Assembly: GCF_048263515.1 (NCBI RefSeq)
Contig: NZ_JBLXEC010000001.1
Coordinates: 248,001-312,000, forward strand
Reading direction: 5' to 3'
From: Marinovum sp048263515
GTDB lineage: Bacteria; Pseudomonadota; Alphaproteobacteria; Rhodobacterales; Rhodobacteraceae
DNA length: 64,000 bases
Below, piece after piece: positions 26,097 through 35,499 of the stretch. The translations under genes and the position numbers were made by a program. Every line of letters begins with the position of its first letter. Positions within the stretch are counted from its first letter, which is position 1. The notes below the pieces were generated by a model that made no database searches, had not been told where the DNA came from, and saw nothing but the letters and a program-made list of their open reading frames with translations.

Positions 26097-27485
26097 ATGT
26101 TCACCCAATCCAATCTCGATGAATTCGAGGCGCGCCTCGATGGCGCGATCCAGGATGATCCGGAAACCGGCACCTTTCGCTGCCGCCGGGACATCTTTAC
26201 CGACGAAGAGCTCTTCGAGCTCGAGATCAAGCACATCTTCGAGGGCAACTGGATCTACATGGCGCACGAAAGCCAGATCCCGAACCCCGGCGATTACTTC
26301 ACCCTGACCATGGGCCGCACGCCCGTCGTCATCACCCGCGACAAGGACGGCGAACTGCATGCGCTGGTCAATGCCTGTTCGCACCGGGGCGCGCAGCTCT
26401 GCCGCTTCAAGCGCCGCAACCAGAAGACCTTTACCTGCCCGTTCCACGGCTGGACCTTCTCGAACACCGGCAAGCTGCTCAAGGTCAAGGACCCAAAGGG
26501 CGCGGGCTACCCCGAGCAGTTCAACACCGACGGCAGCCATGACCTGACCAAGGTGGCGCGGTTCGAAAGCTACCGGGGCTTTCTGTTCGGCTCGCTCAGC
26601 GCCGATGTGAAGCCGCTGGAGGAGTACCTCGGCGAGGCGCGCAAGATGATCGACATCATGGTCGATCAGGCCGACGAGGGCCTCGAGGTGCTGCGCGGCT
26701 CGTCAACCTATACCTATGACGGCAACTGGAAGCTTCAGGCCGAGAACGGCGCTGACGGATACCACGTCTCTGCCGTGCATTGGAATTATGTCGCCACCAC
26801 CGCGCACCGCACCGACGACGGCAAGGAAGACAATATCAAGGCGACCGATGCCAGCAAATGGGCCAAGCAGCGCGGCGGTTTCCACGCCTATGACAACGGC
26901 CACATCCTGCTCTGGACCGAATGGGCCGACCCGACGAACCGTCCGGGCTATCCGAGACTGGCGGAATGGACCGAGAAGTACGGGGAGACCAAGGCGCAAT
27001 GGATGGTCGGCGTGCTGCGCAACCTCTGCCTCTATCCCAACGTCTTCCTGATGGACCAGTTCTCGAGCCAGATCAGGGTGTTCCGCCCGATCAGCGTCGA
27101 TCAGACCGAAGTCACGATCTACTGCATCGCGCCCAAGGGCGAAGCCCAGGAGGCGCGCACCCGCCGCATCCGCCAGTACGAGGATTTCTTCAACGCCTCC
27201 GGCATGGCGACGCCGGACGATACCGAGGAATTCCGTGCCACCCAGCGCGGCTATGCCGGCGCGGCGCATGCCAAGTGGAACGACCTGACCCGGGGCGCGA
27301 CCCAGTGGATCGAAGGCCCGGACGAAGACGCCAAGGCCCTGGGCATCAACCCGGTTCTGTCCGGCGCCCGGACCGAGGACGAAGGGCTCTTCGTCATCCA
27401 GCACAGCAACTGGTCCGAGCGCATGGGCCAGGCCATCTCCAAGGAACGCGAAACCGCGCCCGGCGCGGCTGTCGCGGCCGAATGA
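26097..27485 (+). CDS. benA: Benzoate 1,2-dioxygenase, large (alpha) subunit
   Basis: Ring-hydroxylating oxygenase of 462 residues that dihydroxylates benzoate to the cis-diol. The Rieske 2Fe-2S ligands are Cys94/His96 (ACSHRG) and Cys114/His117 (CPFHGW). The catalytic iron site includes His223 and His228 in DGYHVSAVHWNY. A strong GGAGGAGGA ribosome site precedes the ATG. benB, benC and benD follow in order. Length and motifs match BenA/XylX-type subunits; a substituted benzoate or toluate as substrate cannot be ruled out. Confidence 0.94.
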   Translation: MFTQSNLDEFEARLDGAIQDDPETGTFRCRRDIFTDEELFELEIKHIFEGNWIYMAHESQIPNPGDYFTLTMGRTPVVITRDKDGELHALVNACSHRGAQLCRFKRRNQKTFTCPFHGWTFSNTGKLLKVKDPKGAGYPEQFNTDGSHDLTKVARFESYRGFLFGSLSADVKPLEEYLGEARKMIDIMVDQADEGLEVLRGSSTYTYDGNWKLQAENGADGYHVSAVHWNYVATTAHRTDDGKEDNIKATDASKWAKQRGGFHAYDNGHILLWTEWADPTNRPGYPRLAEWTEKYGETKAQWMVGVLRNLCLYPNVFLMDQFSSQIRVFRPISVDQTEVTIYCIAPKGEAQEARTRRIRQYEDFFNASGMATPDDTEEFRATQRGYAGAAHAKWNDLTRGATQWIEGPDEDAKALGINPVLSGARTEDEGLFVIQHSNWSERMGQAISKERETAPGAAVAAE

Positions 27486-27497
27486 GGAGGAGAGACA

Positions 27498-28022
27498 ATG
27501 ACCACTGACACGCTTGAACGCCCCGACGCCGGAACGCTGTCCTACGAAGACATCCAGGCCTTCCTCCACGCCGAGGTGCGCGCCCTGGACGACCGGGATT
27601 GGGACACCTGGCTGACCTTCTATCATCAGGACTGCCCGTTCTGGATGCCGGCCTGGGATGACTTCGACACCCTGACGGAAGACCCGGCAAACGAAATGTC
27701 GCTGATGTACTACCCCAACAAGCAGGGGATCGAGGACCGCGTCTTCCGGATCAAGACCGACCGGTCGTCCGCGACCTCGCTGCCCGAGCCCCGGACCAAC
27801 CACTACCTGTCGGGCATCGAGGTGCTGAGCCGGGAGGGCCGCGAGATCAGGTTGCGCTTCAACTGGCACACGCTGAGCTATCGCTACGGCCAGACCGACC
27901 AGCACTGGGGCACGTCGTTCTACACGCTCGACACCAGCGGGCCCAAGCCGCTGATCACCGACAAGAAGGTGGTCCTGAAGAACGATCACATCCACCACGT
28001 GATCGACATCTACCACATCTGA
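27498..28022 (+). CDS. benB: Benzoate 1,2-dioxygenase, small (beta) subunit
   Basis: Beta subunit of 174 residues with the SnoaL-like cone fold typical of ring-hydroxylating dioxygenases. Typical segments are LSYEDIQAFLHAEVRALDDRDWDTW, given here as its first part, then FWMPAWDDFDTLTEDP and KKVVLKNDHIHHVIDIYHI at the end. It has a structural role, assembling the alpha3-beta3 enzyme with BenA. It starts 12 bases after benA with GGAGGAGAG upstream. Confidence 0.94.
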   Translation: MTTDTLERPDAGTLSYEDIQAFLHAEVRALDDRDWDTWLTFYHQDCPFWMPAWDDFDTLTEDPANEMSLMYYPNKQGIEDRVFRIKTDRSSATSLPEPRTNHYLSGIEVLSREGREIRLRFNWHTLSYRYGQTDQHWGTSFYTLDTSGPKPLITDKKVVLKNDHIHHVIDIYHI

Positions 28023-28051
28023 TCTCTGCCACAGGGGAGAGAAACGAACCT

Positions 28052-28075
28052 CCGCGCACCGCCTGTGGTGCGCGG
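28052..28075 (+). promoter_or_regulatory. Hairpin between benB and benC
   Basis: Perfect 9-bp inverted repeat CCGCGCACC / GGTGCGCGG, loop GCCTGT, in a 74-base gap, no T-tract. It could adjust expression of the reductase relative to the oxygenase subunits. Confidence 0.5.
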
Positions 28076-28096
28076 CCATGGGAGGAGCATGCCAAG

Positions 28097-29116
28097 ATGA
28101 CCTACAACATTGCCCTGAATTTCGAAGATGGCGTCACCCGCGTCATCCAGTGCGATGACGACGAGAAGGTGACCGATGCGGCCTTCCGTCAGAAGATCAA
28201 CCTGCCGATGGACTGCCGCGACGGCGTCTGTGGCACCTGCAAGTGTTTCGTCGAAAAGGGCGAATACGAGCTGGAATTCTACATGGACGAGTCGATGAGC
28301 GACGAAGAGGCCGCAGAAGGTTATGCGCTCACCTGCCAGATGATCCCCGAAAGCGATTGCGTCGTGCGGGTTCCGGCCTCGTCCGCCCTCTGCAAGACCG
28401 CGCCAGAGGCCGTCGAGGCCGAGGTGCAGGGCGTCGACCGGCTGTCCGAGACCTCCTTCGGTCTTCGGGTGAAGCTGGCCAAGCCGATCAGCTTTCTGCC
28501 GGGGCAATACGTGAACCTGAGTGTTCCGGGCACCGACAAGCACCGGTCCTATTCCTTCTCGTCGGCGCCGGGCGCGCAGGAGGCGACCTTCCTGATCCGC
28601 AATATTCCGGGCGGCGTCATGAGCAGCTATCTGGGCCAGCAAGCACAACCCGGCGATGCGCTGACAGCCACCGGGCCGATGGGCGCCTTTTACCTGCGTC
28701 CGATCGAGCGCGCGCAGCTCTGGCTGGCCGGCGGCACCGGCCTCGCGCCTTTCCTGTCGATGCTCGAACAGGTGGCCGAGCAGGGCAGCGATCACCCCAT
28801 CGTGCTCTACTACGCCGTGACCCGGGCCGCCGACCTGGTGGAGCTCGAGCGGGTCAAGGCGCTGGCCGACAGGATCGGCAATGTCACCGTGATCACCATT
28901 CTCGCCGCAGAAGACGACGCGCATGACCGCAAGGGTTTCGTGACCGACCACCTGACCGCCGATGACCTGACCGGCGGCGATTGCGACGTCTATCTCTGCG
29001 GACCGCCCCCCATGGTGGACGCGGTGCGCGGCCATTTCGGCAAGCTGGGTGTCGCGCCCGCGAACTTCTACTACGAGAAGTTCAACCCGACGGAAGACAA
29101 GGCCGAAGCGGCATGA
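28097..29116 (+). CDS. benC: Benzoate 1,2-dioxygenase electron-transfer component
   Basis: Reductase of 339 residues. The N-terminal plant-type 2Fe-2S ferredoxin domain has DCRDGVCGTCKC (about residues 36-47) and a later TCQM Cys. The FAD domain has HRSYSFSSAP, and the NAD domain has GGTGLAPFLSML and a C-terminal CGPPPMVDAVR. It passes electrons from NADH to BenAB. The stop overlaps the benD start by 4 bases. Confidence 0.95.
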   Translation: MTYNIALNFEDGVTRVIQCDDDEKVTDAAFRQKINLPMDCRDGVCGTCKCFVEKGEYELEFYMDESMSDEEAAEGYALTCQMIPESDCVVRVPASSALCKTAPEAVEAEVQGVDRLSETSFGLRVKLAKPISFLPGQYVNLSVPGTDKHRSYSFSSAPGAQEATFLIRNIPGGVMSSYLGQQAQPGDALTATGPMGAFYLRPIERAQLWLAGGTGLAPFLSMLEQVAEQGSDHPIVLYYAVTRAADLVELERVKALADRIGNVTVITILAAEDDAHDRKGFVTDHLTADDLTGGDCDVYLCGPPPMVDAVRGHFGKLGVAPANFYYEKFNPTEDKAEAA

Positions 29117-29892
29117 CCCGTCGTTTCGAGGACAAGATCATGGTGGTGACAGGCGCCGCGCAGGGCATCGGCCGCCGCGTCGCCGAACGGGCCGCTGCCG
29201 AAGGCGCCAAGGTGCTGATCGTCGACCGCTCCCCGGCCCGCAAGGACGTGGTCGCCGCGATCCGCGCGGCAGGCGGCACGGCCGAGGCGCTCTCGGTCAA
29301 CCTCGAAACCTGGTCCGGCTGCGACAAGGCGATGCAAAAGGCCATGGATGTCTGGGGCCGGATCGACATCCTGGTGAACAACGTCGGCGGCACGATCTGG
29401 GCCAAGCCCTTCGAACATTACGAGCCCAAGCAGATCGAGGCCGAAGTGCGCCGGTCGCTGTTTCCCACGCTTTTTTGCTGCCGCGCCGCAATCGAGCGGA
29501 TGTTGCCGCAGGGCGCTGGCGTGATCGTCAACGTCTCGTCCATCGCCACGCGGGGGCTCAACCGCGTGCCCTATGCGGCAGCAAAAGGCGGCGTGAACGC
29601 GATCACCGCAAGCCTGGCCTGGGAAGTCGCAGAGCGCGGCATTCGCGTGGTCGCCACAGCGCCGGGCGGTACCGAGGCGCCGCCGCGCGTGGTGCCGCGC
29701 AATGCCAACGCTGAAGAGGAGCAGCGCGAGGACTGGTACCAGACCATCGTCGACCAGACGATCCAGTCCTCCCTGATGAAACGATACGGAACGCTCGACG
29801 AGCAGGCAGGCCCGATCCTGTTCCTGGCGTCGGACGACGCTTCCTACATCACCGGCGTGACCGTGCCGGTGGGTGGGGGCGACTTGGGATAG
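29113..29892 (+). CDS. benD: Benzoate cis-diol dehydrogenase
   Basis: Short-chain dehydrogenase of 259 residues that oxidises and decarboxylates 1,6-dihydroxycyclohexa-2,4-diene-1-carboxylate to catechol. Motifs: TGAAQGIG, NNVGG (family-typical variant of NNAG), catalytic Ser in NVSSIATRG and YAAAK. I chose the ATG at 29113, which overlaps the benC stop (ATGA). Longer frames upstream are shadows of benC. It completes benABCD. Confidence 0.93.
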   Translation: MTRRFEDKIMVVTGAAQGIGRRVAERAAAEGAKVLIVDRSPARKDVVAAIRAAGGTAEALSVNLETWSGCDKAMQKAMDVWGRIDILVNNVGGTIWAKPFEHYEPKQIEAEVRRSLFPTLFCCRAAIERMLPQGAGVIVNVSSIATRGLNRVPYAAAKGGVNAITASLAWEVAERGIRVVATAPGGTEAPPRVVPRNANAEEEQREDWYQTIVDQTIQSSLMKRYGTLDEQAGPILFLASDDASYITGVTVPVGGGDLG

Positions 29893-29934
29893 GCCCTGAG
29901 GAGGGGCCGTTCAACCAACTGGAGGAGATACCAA

Positions 29935-31107
29935 ATGAAACGTTCTATCCTGGCGGCCCTCGGGCTCGCCACCAGCCTCGCTGTGCCTGTCGCAGCCGAA
30001 GACATCAAGGTCGGCCTGCTGCTGCCCTTCTCGGGGGTCTATGCCGCGCTTGGCACCGAGATCGAGACCGGCTTCAACCTAGGGCTTGCGCAGTATGGCG
30101 CCGAGACCGACGTCACCTTCGAGATCGTCCGCGAAGACACCGAGGTGAAACCGCCCGTCGCGCTTGGCAAGGCCAAGAAGCTGATCCTGCAGGACAAGGC
30201 CGATGTGCTGGTCGGCGTCGTCAGCTCCGGCGTGCTGAGCGCCCTGCGGGACATGGTGCATGGCGCAGGGGTGCCGCTGATCGTTGCCAACGCCGGCAAT
30301 GACGAGGCCACGGGTGCCGCCTGTTCGCCCTACATCACGCGGATGTCCTTTTCGAACGGTCAGGTCAACCGGCCGATGGGCGCCTGGATGGCGCAGCAGG
30401 GCATCAAGAAGGTGTTCACACTGGCGCCGGATTATGCGGCAGGCCACCAGATGATCGGCGGCTTTGTCGACAGCTTCACCGCCGCCGGCGGAGAGGTGGT
30501 CGGACAGGAGTTTACGCCGTTCCAGAAAACCCAGGACTTCGGGCCATATCTGGCGCAGGCCAAGGCCAGCGGCGCGGACGCCGTCTATGTCTTCTACGCC
30601 GGCGGCGAGGCGATCTCCTTTGTCAAACAATACGACAGCTTCGGGATGAAGGCCGACCTGCCGCTCTATGGCTCGGGCTTCCTGACCTCGCCGCTCTACG
30701 TCAATGCGCAGGGCGAAGCGGCCGAAGGCATCATCACTGCGCTGCATTATGCGCCGACTATCGACAGCGGTCCCAACGCAGCCTTTGTCGGTGCCTTCAT
30801 CGAGGAAACCGGGCGCATGCCGTCGGAATTCGCGGTGCATGGCTATGACGCGGCGCACGCCCTGATCGAAGCGGTCAAGACCGGGGCCACTGATCGTGCC
30901 ACCTTGGCCACTGCTCTGCGTCAGGTCCGTTTCGAGGGGCCGCGCGGCGCGCTGTCGGTCGATCCGGCCACCAACAACCTGATCCAGCCGATCTACGTCT
31001 ACGAGACCGTGGCGGGCGAGGGCGGGCTGACCCAGAAGATCCTGGCCCAGCTGCCGGCCGAGGCCGATCCGATCAACGGCTGCGAGATGGCACCTGTCTC
31101 CAACTGA
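29935..31107 (+). CDS. Liv-type ABC transporter binding protein, probably for an aromatic acid
   Basis: Periplasmic binding protein of 390 residues with a clear signal peptide (KRSILAALGLATSLAVPVAA before EDIKVG). It has LivJ/K-family features: VGLLLPFSGVYAALG, VPLIVANAGNDEATG, TRMSFSNGQVNRPMG and a conserved Cys pair region. It lies 42 bases after benD on the same strand and is followed by the four other subunits. The likely cargo is benzoate or a related aromatic acid rather than an amino acid; this is inferred from context. Confidence 0.88.
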   Translation: MKRSILAALGLATSLAVPVAAEDIKVGLLLPFSGVYAALGTEIETGFNLGLAQYGAETDVTFEIVREDTEVKPPVALGKAKKLILQDKADVLVGVVSSGVLSALRDMVHGAGVPLIVANAGNDEATGAACSPYITRMSFSNGQVNRPMGAWMAQQGIKKVFTLAPDYAAGHQMIGGFVDSFTAAGGEVVGQEFTPFQKTQDFGPYLAQAKASGADAVYVFYAGGEAISFVKQYDSFGMKADLPLYGSGFLTSPLYVNAQGEAAEGIITALHYAPTIDSGPNAAFVGAFIEETGRMPSEFAVHGYDAAHALIEAVKTGATDRATLATALRQVRFEGPRGALSVDPATNNLIQPIYVYETVAGEGGLTQKILAQLPAEADPINGCEMAPVSN

Positions 31108-31115
31108 CTGTCTGG

Positions 31116-31139
31116 CCCGGTCGCCTGTCGGTGGCCGGG
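31116..31139 (+). promoter_or_regulatory. Hairpin after binding-protein gene
   Basis: 10-bp stem CCCGGTCGCC / GGTGGCCGGG with two G-U wobbles and loop TGTC, between the binding-protein and first permease genes. No T-tract. Confidence 0.45.
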
Positions 31140-31165
31140 TCGCACCCTGCGAGGAGGACCTTCTC

Positions 31166-32035
31166 ATGACCCATGATCTTGGTTTCTGGACACTTCAGAC
31201 GCTCAACGCGCTGCAACTTTCCATGCTGCTGTTTCTGCTTTCCATCGGCCTGACGGTCATCTTCGGGCTGATGCATTTCGTCAACCTTGCGCATGGTTCG
31301 CTCTATGCTCTGGGCGCCTATTTTGCCGCGTCGCTGGCCGCAGTGGGCGGCTATTGGATGGGGTTCTTCCTGGCCCCCGTGGCCGTCGCGGGCGTCGGCA
31401 TCCTGCTTTATTCCGGGCTGATCAAGCGGATGCGCAAATCCGGCCCCATGGCGCAGGTTCTGGTGACCTTCGGGCTGATCTTCGTGCTGCTCGATCTCAC
31501 ACGGATCGTCTGGGGTGACCTGGCGCTGGCGATCGACGTGCCAGCGGTGCTCTCCGGCCGCCTGAGCTTTCTCGGCGTCGAGTATCCGACTTATCGCCTG
31601 TTCATCATCGCTTTGGGTCTGACGATCTTTGCCGTGCTGGCCTTTGGCCTCTCCCGCACGCAGATCGGCGCAATGATCCGGGCCGGTGTCGACAATGACG
31701 CCATGGCGGCCTGCCTCGGGATCAACGTCGAACGGCTGTTCTTCATCGTGTTCTGTGTCGGATGCGCGCTGGCCGGGCTTTCCGGGGCGGTGGCCGCACC
31801 GCTGCTGAGCGTGACGCCGGACATGGGGCTGCAAATCCTGATCCCGACCCTGATCGTGATCGTGATCGGCGGGCTCGGATCGCTCAGGGGCGCAATCGCC
31901 GGATCGCTGATCTTCGGCTTCGTACAGACCTTCGGCGCGGTGCTGGCGCCGCAGCTTGCCTCGGTTCTGATCTACGCCCTGCTGGCTGCCGTTCTGGTGG
32001 TCAAGCCGGTGGGCTTGTTCCCGGCGAAAGGATAA
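31166..32035 (+). CDS. Liv-type ABC transporter permease (LivH family)
   Basis: Membrane protein of 289 residues with eight or so hydrophobic segments. Family hallmarks: IGLTVIFGLMHFVNLAHGS near residue 35, MIRAGVDNDAMAACLGINV near 175 and GGLGSLRGAIAGSLIFG near 240. It pairs with the LivM-type permease whose gene begins 4 bases after its stop. GAGGAGGA precedes the ATG. Confidence 0.93.
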   Translation: MTHDLGFWTLQTLNALQLSMLLFLLSIGLTVIFGLMHFVNLAHGSLYALGAYFAASLAAVGGYWMGFFLAPVAVAGVGILLYSGLIKRMRKSGPMAQVLVTFGLIFVLLDLTRIVWGDLALAIDVPAVLSGRLSFLGVEYPTYRLFIIALGLTIFAVLAFGLSRTQIGAMIRAGVDNDAMAACLGINVERLFFIVFCVGCALAGLSGAVAAPLLSVTPDMGLQILIPTLIVIVIGGLGSLRGAIAGSLIFGFVQTFGAVLAPQLASVLIYALLAAVLVVKPVGLFPAKG

Positions 32036-32039
32036 GACG

Positions 32040-33044
32040 ATGTTTTCCCACAATTCTCTCCGCTACGCGGTGCTGGCCCTGCTGGCCGCAGGCGCGCTGT
32101 TTCAGGCCTTTACCGCCGGCTACTTCGGTTTGGAGATCCTGACCGAGATCCTGATCCTCGCCATGCTGGTACTGGCGCTCGACATCGTCGCAGGCTTCGG
32201 CGGCATGGTCTCGCTCTGCCACGGTGCGCTGATGGGCGTCGGGGCCTATGCCTATGTGCTGCTGTCGACCAAGGCCGGCATCGCGCCGCCGGTGGCGATG
32301 GCCGGGGCGGTCGTCCTGACCGGGGCCATCGCCTGGGTCATCGGCGCGATCTGCGCCCGCAGCCATGGCATCTACTTCATCATGGCGACGCTGGCCTTTG
32401 GCCAGATGGCCTATTCCTACGTCTTCGAAGCGCCGATCTTTGGCGGCGATGACGGGTTGGGCGGGATCTCGCGGTTTGACCTGAGCGTCATCGGCGTCGA
32501 CCTGAACGACAGCCGCAGCTTCGCGCTCTTCTGCCTTGCCGTGCTGGCGGCACTGTACGGGGCCTCGGTGCTGATCCTGCGCTCCGGTCTCGGGCGCTCG
32601 CTGACCGGGGTCATGCACAACGAACAGCGGATGCGGGCGCTGGGCCTGACCGTCTGGCGGGTGAAGGCGGATGTTTTCGGCCTGTCTGGCATGATCGCAG
32701 GGATCGCGGGTGTTCTGGCAGCTCAGCATATCCTCTACATCTCGCCCGGACTGCTGGCCTGGACGGTCTCGGGCGAAGCTCTGGTGGTGGTGATCCTTGG
32801 CGGTCTCGGCACCCTTGTCGGCCCGCTGGTTGGGGCTGCGGCCTTTGTCGTGCTGAAGCACGAACTCAGCGCGGTCACGACCTATTGGCACCTGGTTGTC
32901 GGCCTCATCCTGATCGCCGTGGTGATGAGCCGCGCCAACGGGCTCTTTGGCTGGATCGAGGCCCGCTGGAGCGCGCGGGCCGACCGTCGCACGGCGGATG
33001 CCAGTCGCAAACAAACCCCGAAGGAGGTGCTGAGCGATGCTTGA
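32040..33044 (+). CDS. Liv-type ABC transporter permease (LivM family)
   Basis: Membrane protein of 334 residues: LALDIVAGFGGMVSLCHGALMG near residue 45 (given as the family's conserved first loop), GIYFIMATLAFGQMAY mid-protein and ILGGLGTLVGPLVGAA near the C-terminus. It ends in a short charged tail with the stop overlapping the ATPase gene by 8 bases. It forms the channel with the LivH-type subunit. Confidence 0.93.
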   Translation: MFSHNSLRYAVLALLAAGALFQAFTAGYFGLEILTEILILAMLVLALDIVAGFGGMVSLCHGALMGVGAYAYVLLSTKAGIAPPVAMAGAVVLTGAIAWVIGAICARSHGIYFIMATLAFGQMAYSYVFEAPIFGGDDGLGGISRFDLSVIGVDLNDSRSFALFCLAVLAALYGASVLILRSGLGRSLTGVMHNEQRMRALGLTVWRVKADVFGLSGMIAGIAGVLAAQHILYISPGLLAWTVSGEALVVVILGGLGTLVGPLVGAAAFVVLKHELSAVTTYWHLVVGLILIAVVMSRANGLFGWIEARWSARADRRTADASRKQTPKEVLSDA

Positions 33045-33780
33045 GACATGCAATCTGGACAAGAGCTTCGGCGCCGTCCACGTCACCCGATCGGTCTCGC
33101 TGAAACTGGAGCGCGGCGAACGCCGTGTCATCCTTGGGCCGAACGGGGCGGGCAAGACGACGCTCTTCAACCAGCTGGTGGGCGAGTTGACGCCCAACAG
33201 CGGCTCGATCCACCTGGCAGGCGAAGACGTCACCGCCTTGCCGGTCGCCACACGCGCCCGTCGCGGCCTGTCGCGCAGCTATCAGAAGAACACGCTGTTC
33301 GACGGGTTGACGGTGGCGGAAAACCTCGGGCTGGCGTCCGCCGTCCATACCGGCAACGCCACCCGGCTCTGGTCGGACAGCCTGGCCAAGCCCGAGGTGC
33401 GCGAGATCGTCGAAGAGGTGGCGGCGCAGGTGAACCTGACGTCCTTCCTTCATGCCAAGGTCTCCGAGATCAGCTACGGCGTGCGCCGCCAGCTCGAGGT
33501 CGGTGTCGCGTTGGCCACCCGGCCGCTGGTCCTGCTGATGGACGAGCCGACAAGCGGTGTCGGGCCGGAAATGGCCAAGGGCTTTCACGACCTGCTGAAC
33601 AACCTGCCGCGCGATCTGACGCTCTTGATCATCGAGCATGACATGGACCTGGCCTTTGACGTGGCCGACACGATCACCGTGCTGAACTATGGCGAGGTGG
33701 TTTTTGACGGCCTGCCGGAGGAGGCCCGCGGGTCGAGCCTGCTCAAGGAAATCTATCTGGGGAGCTGGGAAGATGCTTGA
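33037..33780 (+). CDS. Liv-type ABC transporter ATPase (LivG family)
   Basis: ATPase of 247 residues with Walker A GPNGAGKTT, a divergent signature ISYGVRRQLEV (SYG-type as in LivG proteins) and Walker B VLLMDEPTSGVG, H-loop IIEHDMD. It overlaps its neighbours at both ends, indicating coupled translation. It supplies one of the two ATPase subunits of the probable aromatic-acid importer. Confidence 0.93.
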   Translation: MLETCNLDKSFGAVHVTRSVSLKLERGERRVILGPNGAGKTTLFNQLVGELTPNSGSIHLAGEDVTALPVATRARRGLSRSYQKNTLFDGLTVAENLGLASAVHTGNATRLWSDSLAKPEVREIVEEVAAQVNLTSFLHAKVSEISYGVRRQLEVGVALATRPLVLLMDEPTSGVGPEMAKGFHDLLNNLPRDLTLLIIEHDMDLAFDVADTITVLNYGEVVFDGLPEEARGSSLLKEIYLGSWEDA

Positions 33781-34471
33781 ACTGAACGCAATCGAATCCG
33801 GGTATGGCGAGACGCAGGTGCTCTACGGGGTCTCTCTCGCCGCGCAGACCGGTCGGGTGATGGCCATCCTCGGTCGCAATGGTGCGGGCAAGTCCACGAC
33901 GCTGAAGACCATCATGGGCCTGTTGCCGCTCAAGTCCGGCGAAATCCTGTTCGATGGCAAACCGATCGCGGGGCAGCCGTTTGACATTGCCAGGAGCGGG
34001 ATCGCCTATGTGCCGGAGACGCGGGATATCTTTCCGTCGCTGTCGGTGCGCGAAAACCTCGAGATCGCGGCCCGCCGGTTCGGGGGCGCCGGCGCGGACT
34101 GGACGATGGAGCGGGTGCTCGATCTCTTTCCGCGCCTTGGCGAACGGCTGGAGAACGGCGGCACGCAGTTGTCGGGCGGCGAACAGCAGATGCTGGCCAT
34201 CGCCCGGGGCCTGCTGATGAACCCGAAGCTGCTGATCCTCGATGAGCCGACCGAAGGCCTTGCGCCGATCATCGTCAAGCTGATCCACGACAAGCTGCAA
34301 GAGCTCAAGGCGGCGGGGCTGTCGATGATCATCGTCGAGCAGAACTTCGGTTTTGCGACCTCGCTGGCCGATGATGTCGTGGTTGTCGGCAAGGGCCAGA
34401 TCGTCTGGACCGGCAGCGCCGACGAGATCAAGGCCGACGAAGACGCGCAGCACCGCTGGCTGGGGGTCTGA
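33773..34471 (+). CDS. Liv-type ABC transporter ATPase (LivF family)
   Basis: ATPase of 232 residues: Walker A GRNGAGKST, signature LSGGEQQMLAIARGL, Walker B LLILDEPTEGLAP, H-loop IIVEQN, all in the LivF pattern. The ATG at 33773 overlaps the LivG stop by 8 bases; a longer frame upstream is a shadow of LivG. It is the last gene of the rightward catB-ben-transporter run. Confidence 0.93.
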   Translation: MLELNAIESGYGETQVLYGVSLAAQTGRVMAILGRNGAGKSTTLKTIMGLLPLKSGEILFDGKPIAGQPFDIARSGIAYVPETRDIFPSLSVRENLEIAARRFGGAGADWTMERVLDLFPRLGERLENGGTQLSGGEQQMLAIARGLLMNPKLLILDEPTEGLAPIIVKLIHDKLQELKAAGLSMIIVEQNFGFATSLADDVVVVGKGQIVWTGSADEIKADEDAQHRWLGV

Positions 34472-34479
34472 GGACAGGG

Positions 34480-34502
34480 GGGCGCCCGGTCTCAGGGTGC
34501 CC
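34480..34502 (+). terminator. Candidate terminator between convergent LivF and LysR genes
   Basis: 8-bp inverted repeat GGGCGCCC / GGGTGCCC (one wobble) with a 7-base loop, followed by TTT. It fills the 33-base gap between converging genes. Confidence 0.4.
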
Positions 34503-34504
34503 TT

Positions 34505-35395
34505 TCAGAACAGCTTGCGGGCCACCTTCTGGGCGATGTTGACGAAGTGCCTGACGTGCACGCCCTGTTCGTCGACCCGGTAATTCACCGCCAGTTCGGT
34601 GCGGGCAATCTCGGGCTCGATCTTGAGGAACTTCATGCCCTTGCGCGGCGCGGTCGCCACCGACTCGGGCACGATACAGACCCCTTCGCCCACGGCCACG
34701 AGACTGAGCGCCATCTGCAGGTCCATGCACCAGATGCGCAGCGGTGCCGTGAAACCTGCATCCTCGACCGCCTTGATCACCATGTCGGCATAGCTCGGCC
34801 GTGGCCGCTCGGGGTAGAGGATCAGGTGATGGGTCTGCAACCGTTCCAGCTTGGCCACCGTGCGCGATCCGGTGTCGATGATGTCGGGCAGCGCCAGAAT
34901 GAGCCTTTCCTCGACAAGGTGTTTCGACAGGAATTCCGGGTCCTTGAGCGTCGGTCTGGCAAAGGCCACGTCCAGTTCGCGTGACACCAACGCCCGGTGC
35001 AGATCGGCGTTGTTCATCGGGATCAGGCTGAGATTTACCTCGGGGTAAGTCGTGCGATAGGACCGGATGATATTGGGCAGGATGCCGAAGGTGGCCGAGC
35101 CCACGAAACCCACGCGCAACCGGCCTTCGGCGCCCTGGCCCAAGCGCCGCACCTCGAGCTGCGTATCCTCGAGCTGGGCGAGGATCGATTTTCCGCGTTC
35201 CAGCAGCCGCTGACCGGCTTGGGTCATGGTGATGGCGCTGCGGCCGCGGTTGAACAGGATCGCGCCCAGTTCCTCTTCCAGCTGCTTGATCTGCCGGCTG
35301 AGCGGCGGCTGCGCCATGTCCAGACGCTCGGCCGCGCGGCCGAAATGCAGTTCTTCGGCCACGGCGATGAAATAGGTCAGTTGCTTGAAGTTCAC
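34505..35395 (-). CDS. LysR-family regulator, probable controller of the aromatic cluster
   Basis: LysR regulator of 296 residues. The helix-turn-helix region reads FKQLTYFIAVAEELHFGRAAERL and QPPLSRQIKQLEEELG (quoted in two parts), the pattern seen in BenM/CatM/CatR/CbnR-type activators of catechol and benzoate pathways. The effector domain includes RLRVGFVGSATFGILP. The GTG start at 35395 has GGGAGAGA upstream and aligns with family N-termini; an earlier ATG at 35503 would overlap the terminator. It lies downstream of the catA-like gene on the same strand but beyond a terminator, so it needs its own promoter. Control of ben/cat genes is inferred. Confidence 0.88.
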   Translation of the reverse strand: MNFKQLTYFIAVAEELHFGRAAERLDMAQPPLSRQIKQLEEELGAILFNRGRSAITMTQAGQRLLERGKSILAQLEDTQLEVRRLGQGAEGRLRVGFVGSATFGILPNIIRSYRTTYPEVNLSLIPMNNADLHRALVSRELDVAFARPTLKDPEFLSKHLVEERLILALPDIIDTGSRTVAKLERLQTHHLILYPERPRPSYADMVIKAVEDAGFTAPLRIWCMDLQMALSLVAVGEGVCIVPESVATAPRKGMKFLKIEPEIARTELAVNYRVDEQGVHVRHFVNIAQKVARKLF

Positions 35396-35448
35396 GTTTG
35401 TCTCTCTCCCAATGCAGGACGATATGCGATCCACCGCAGCCCACCAAT

Positions 35449-35474
35449 AAAAAAGCCCCCGAGCGATCGGGGGC
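35449..35474 (-). terminator. Rho-independent terminator of the catA-like gene
   Basis: Reading leftward: stem GCCCCCGA / TCGGGGGC (8 bp), 4-base loop, then TTTTTT. It begins 26 bases past the dioxygenase stop. One of the two textbook terminators in the window. Confidence 0.88.
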
Positions 35475-35499
35475 CAGTCTGCAGGGAGGTTTGGTGAAT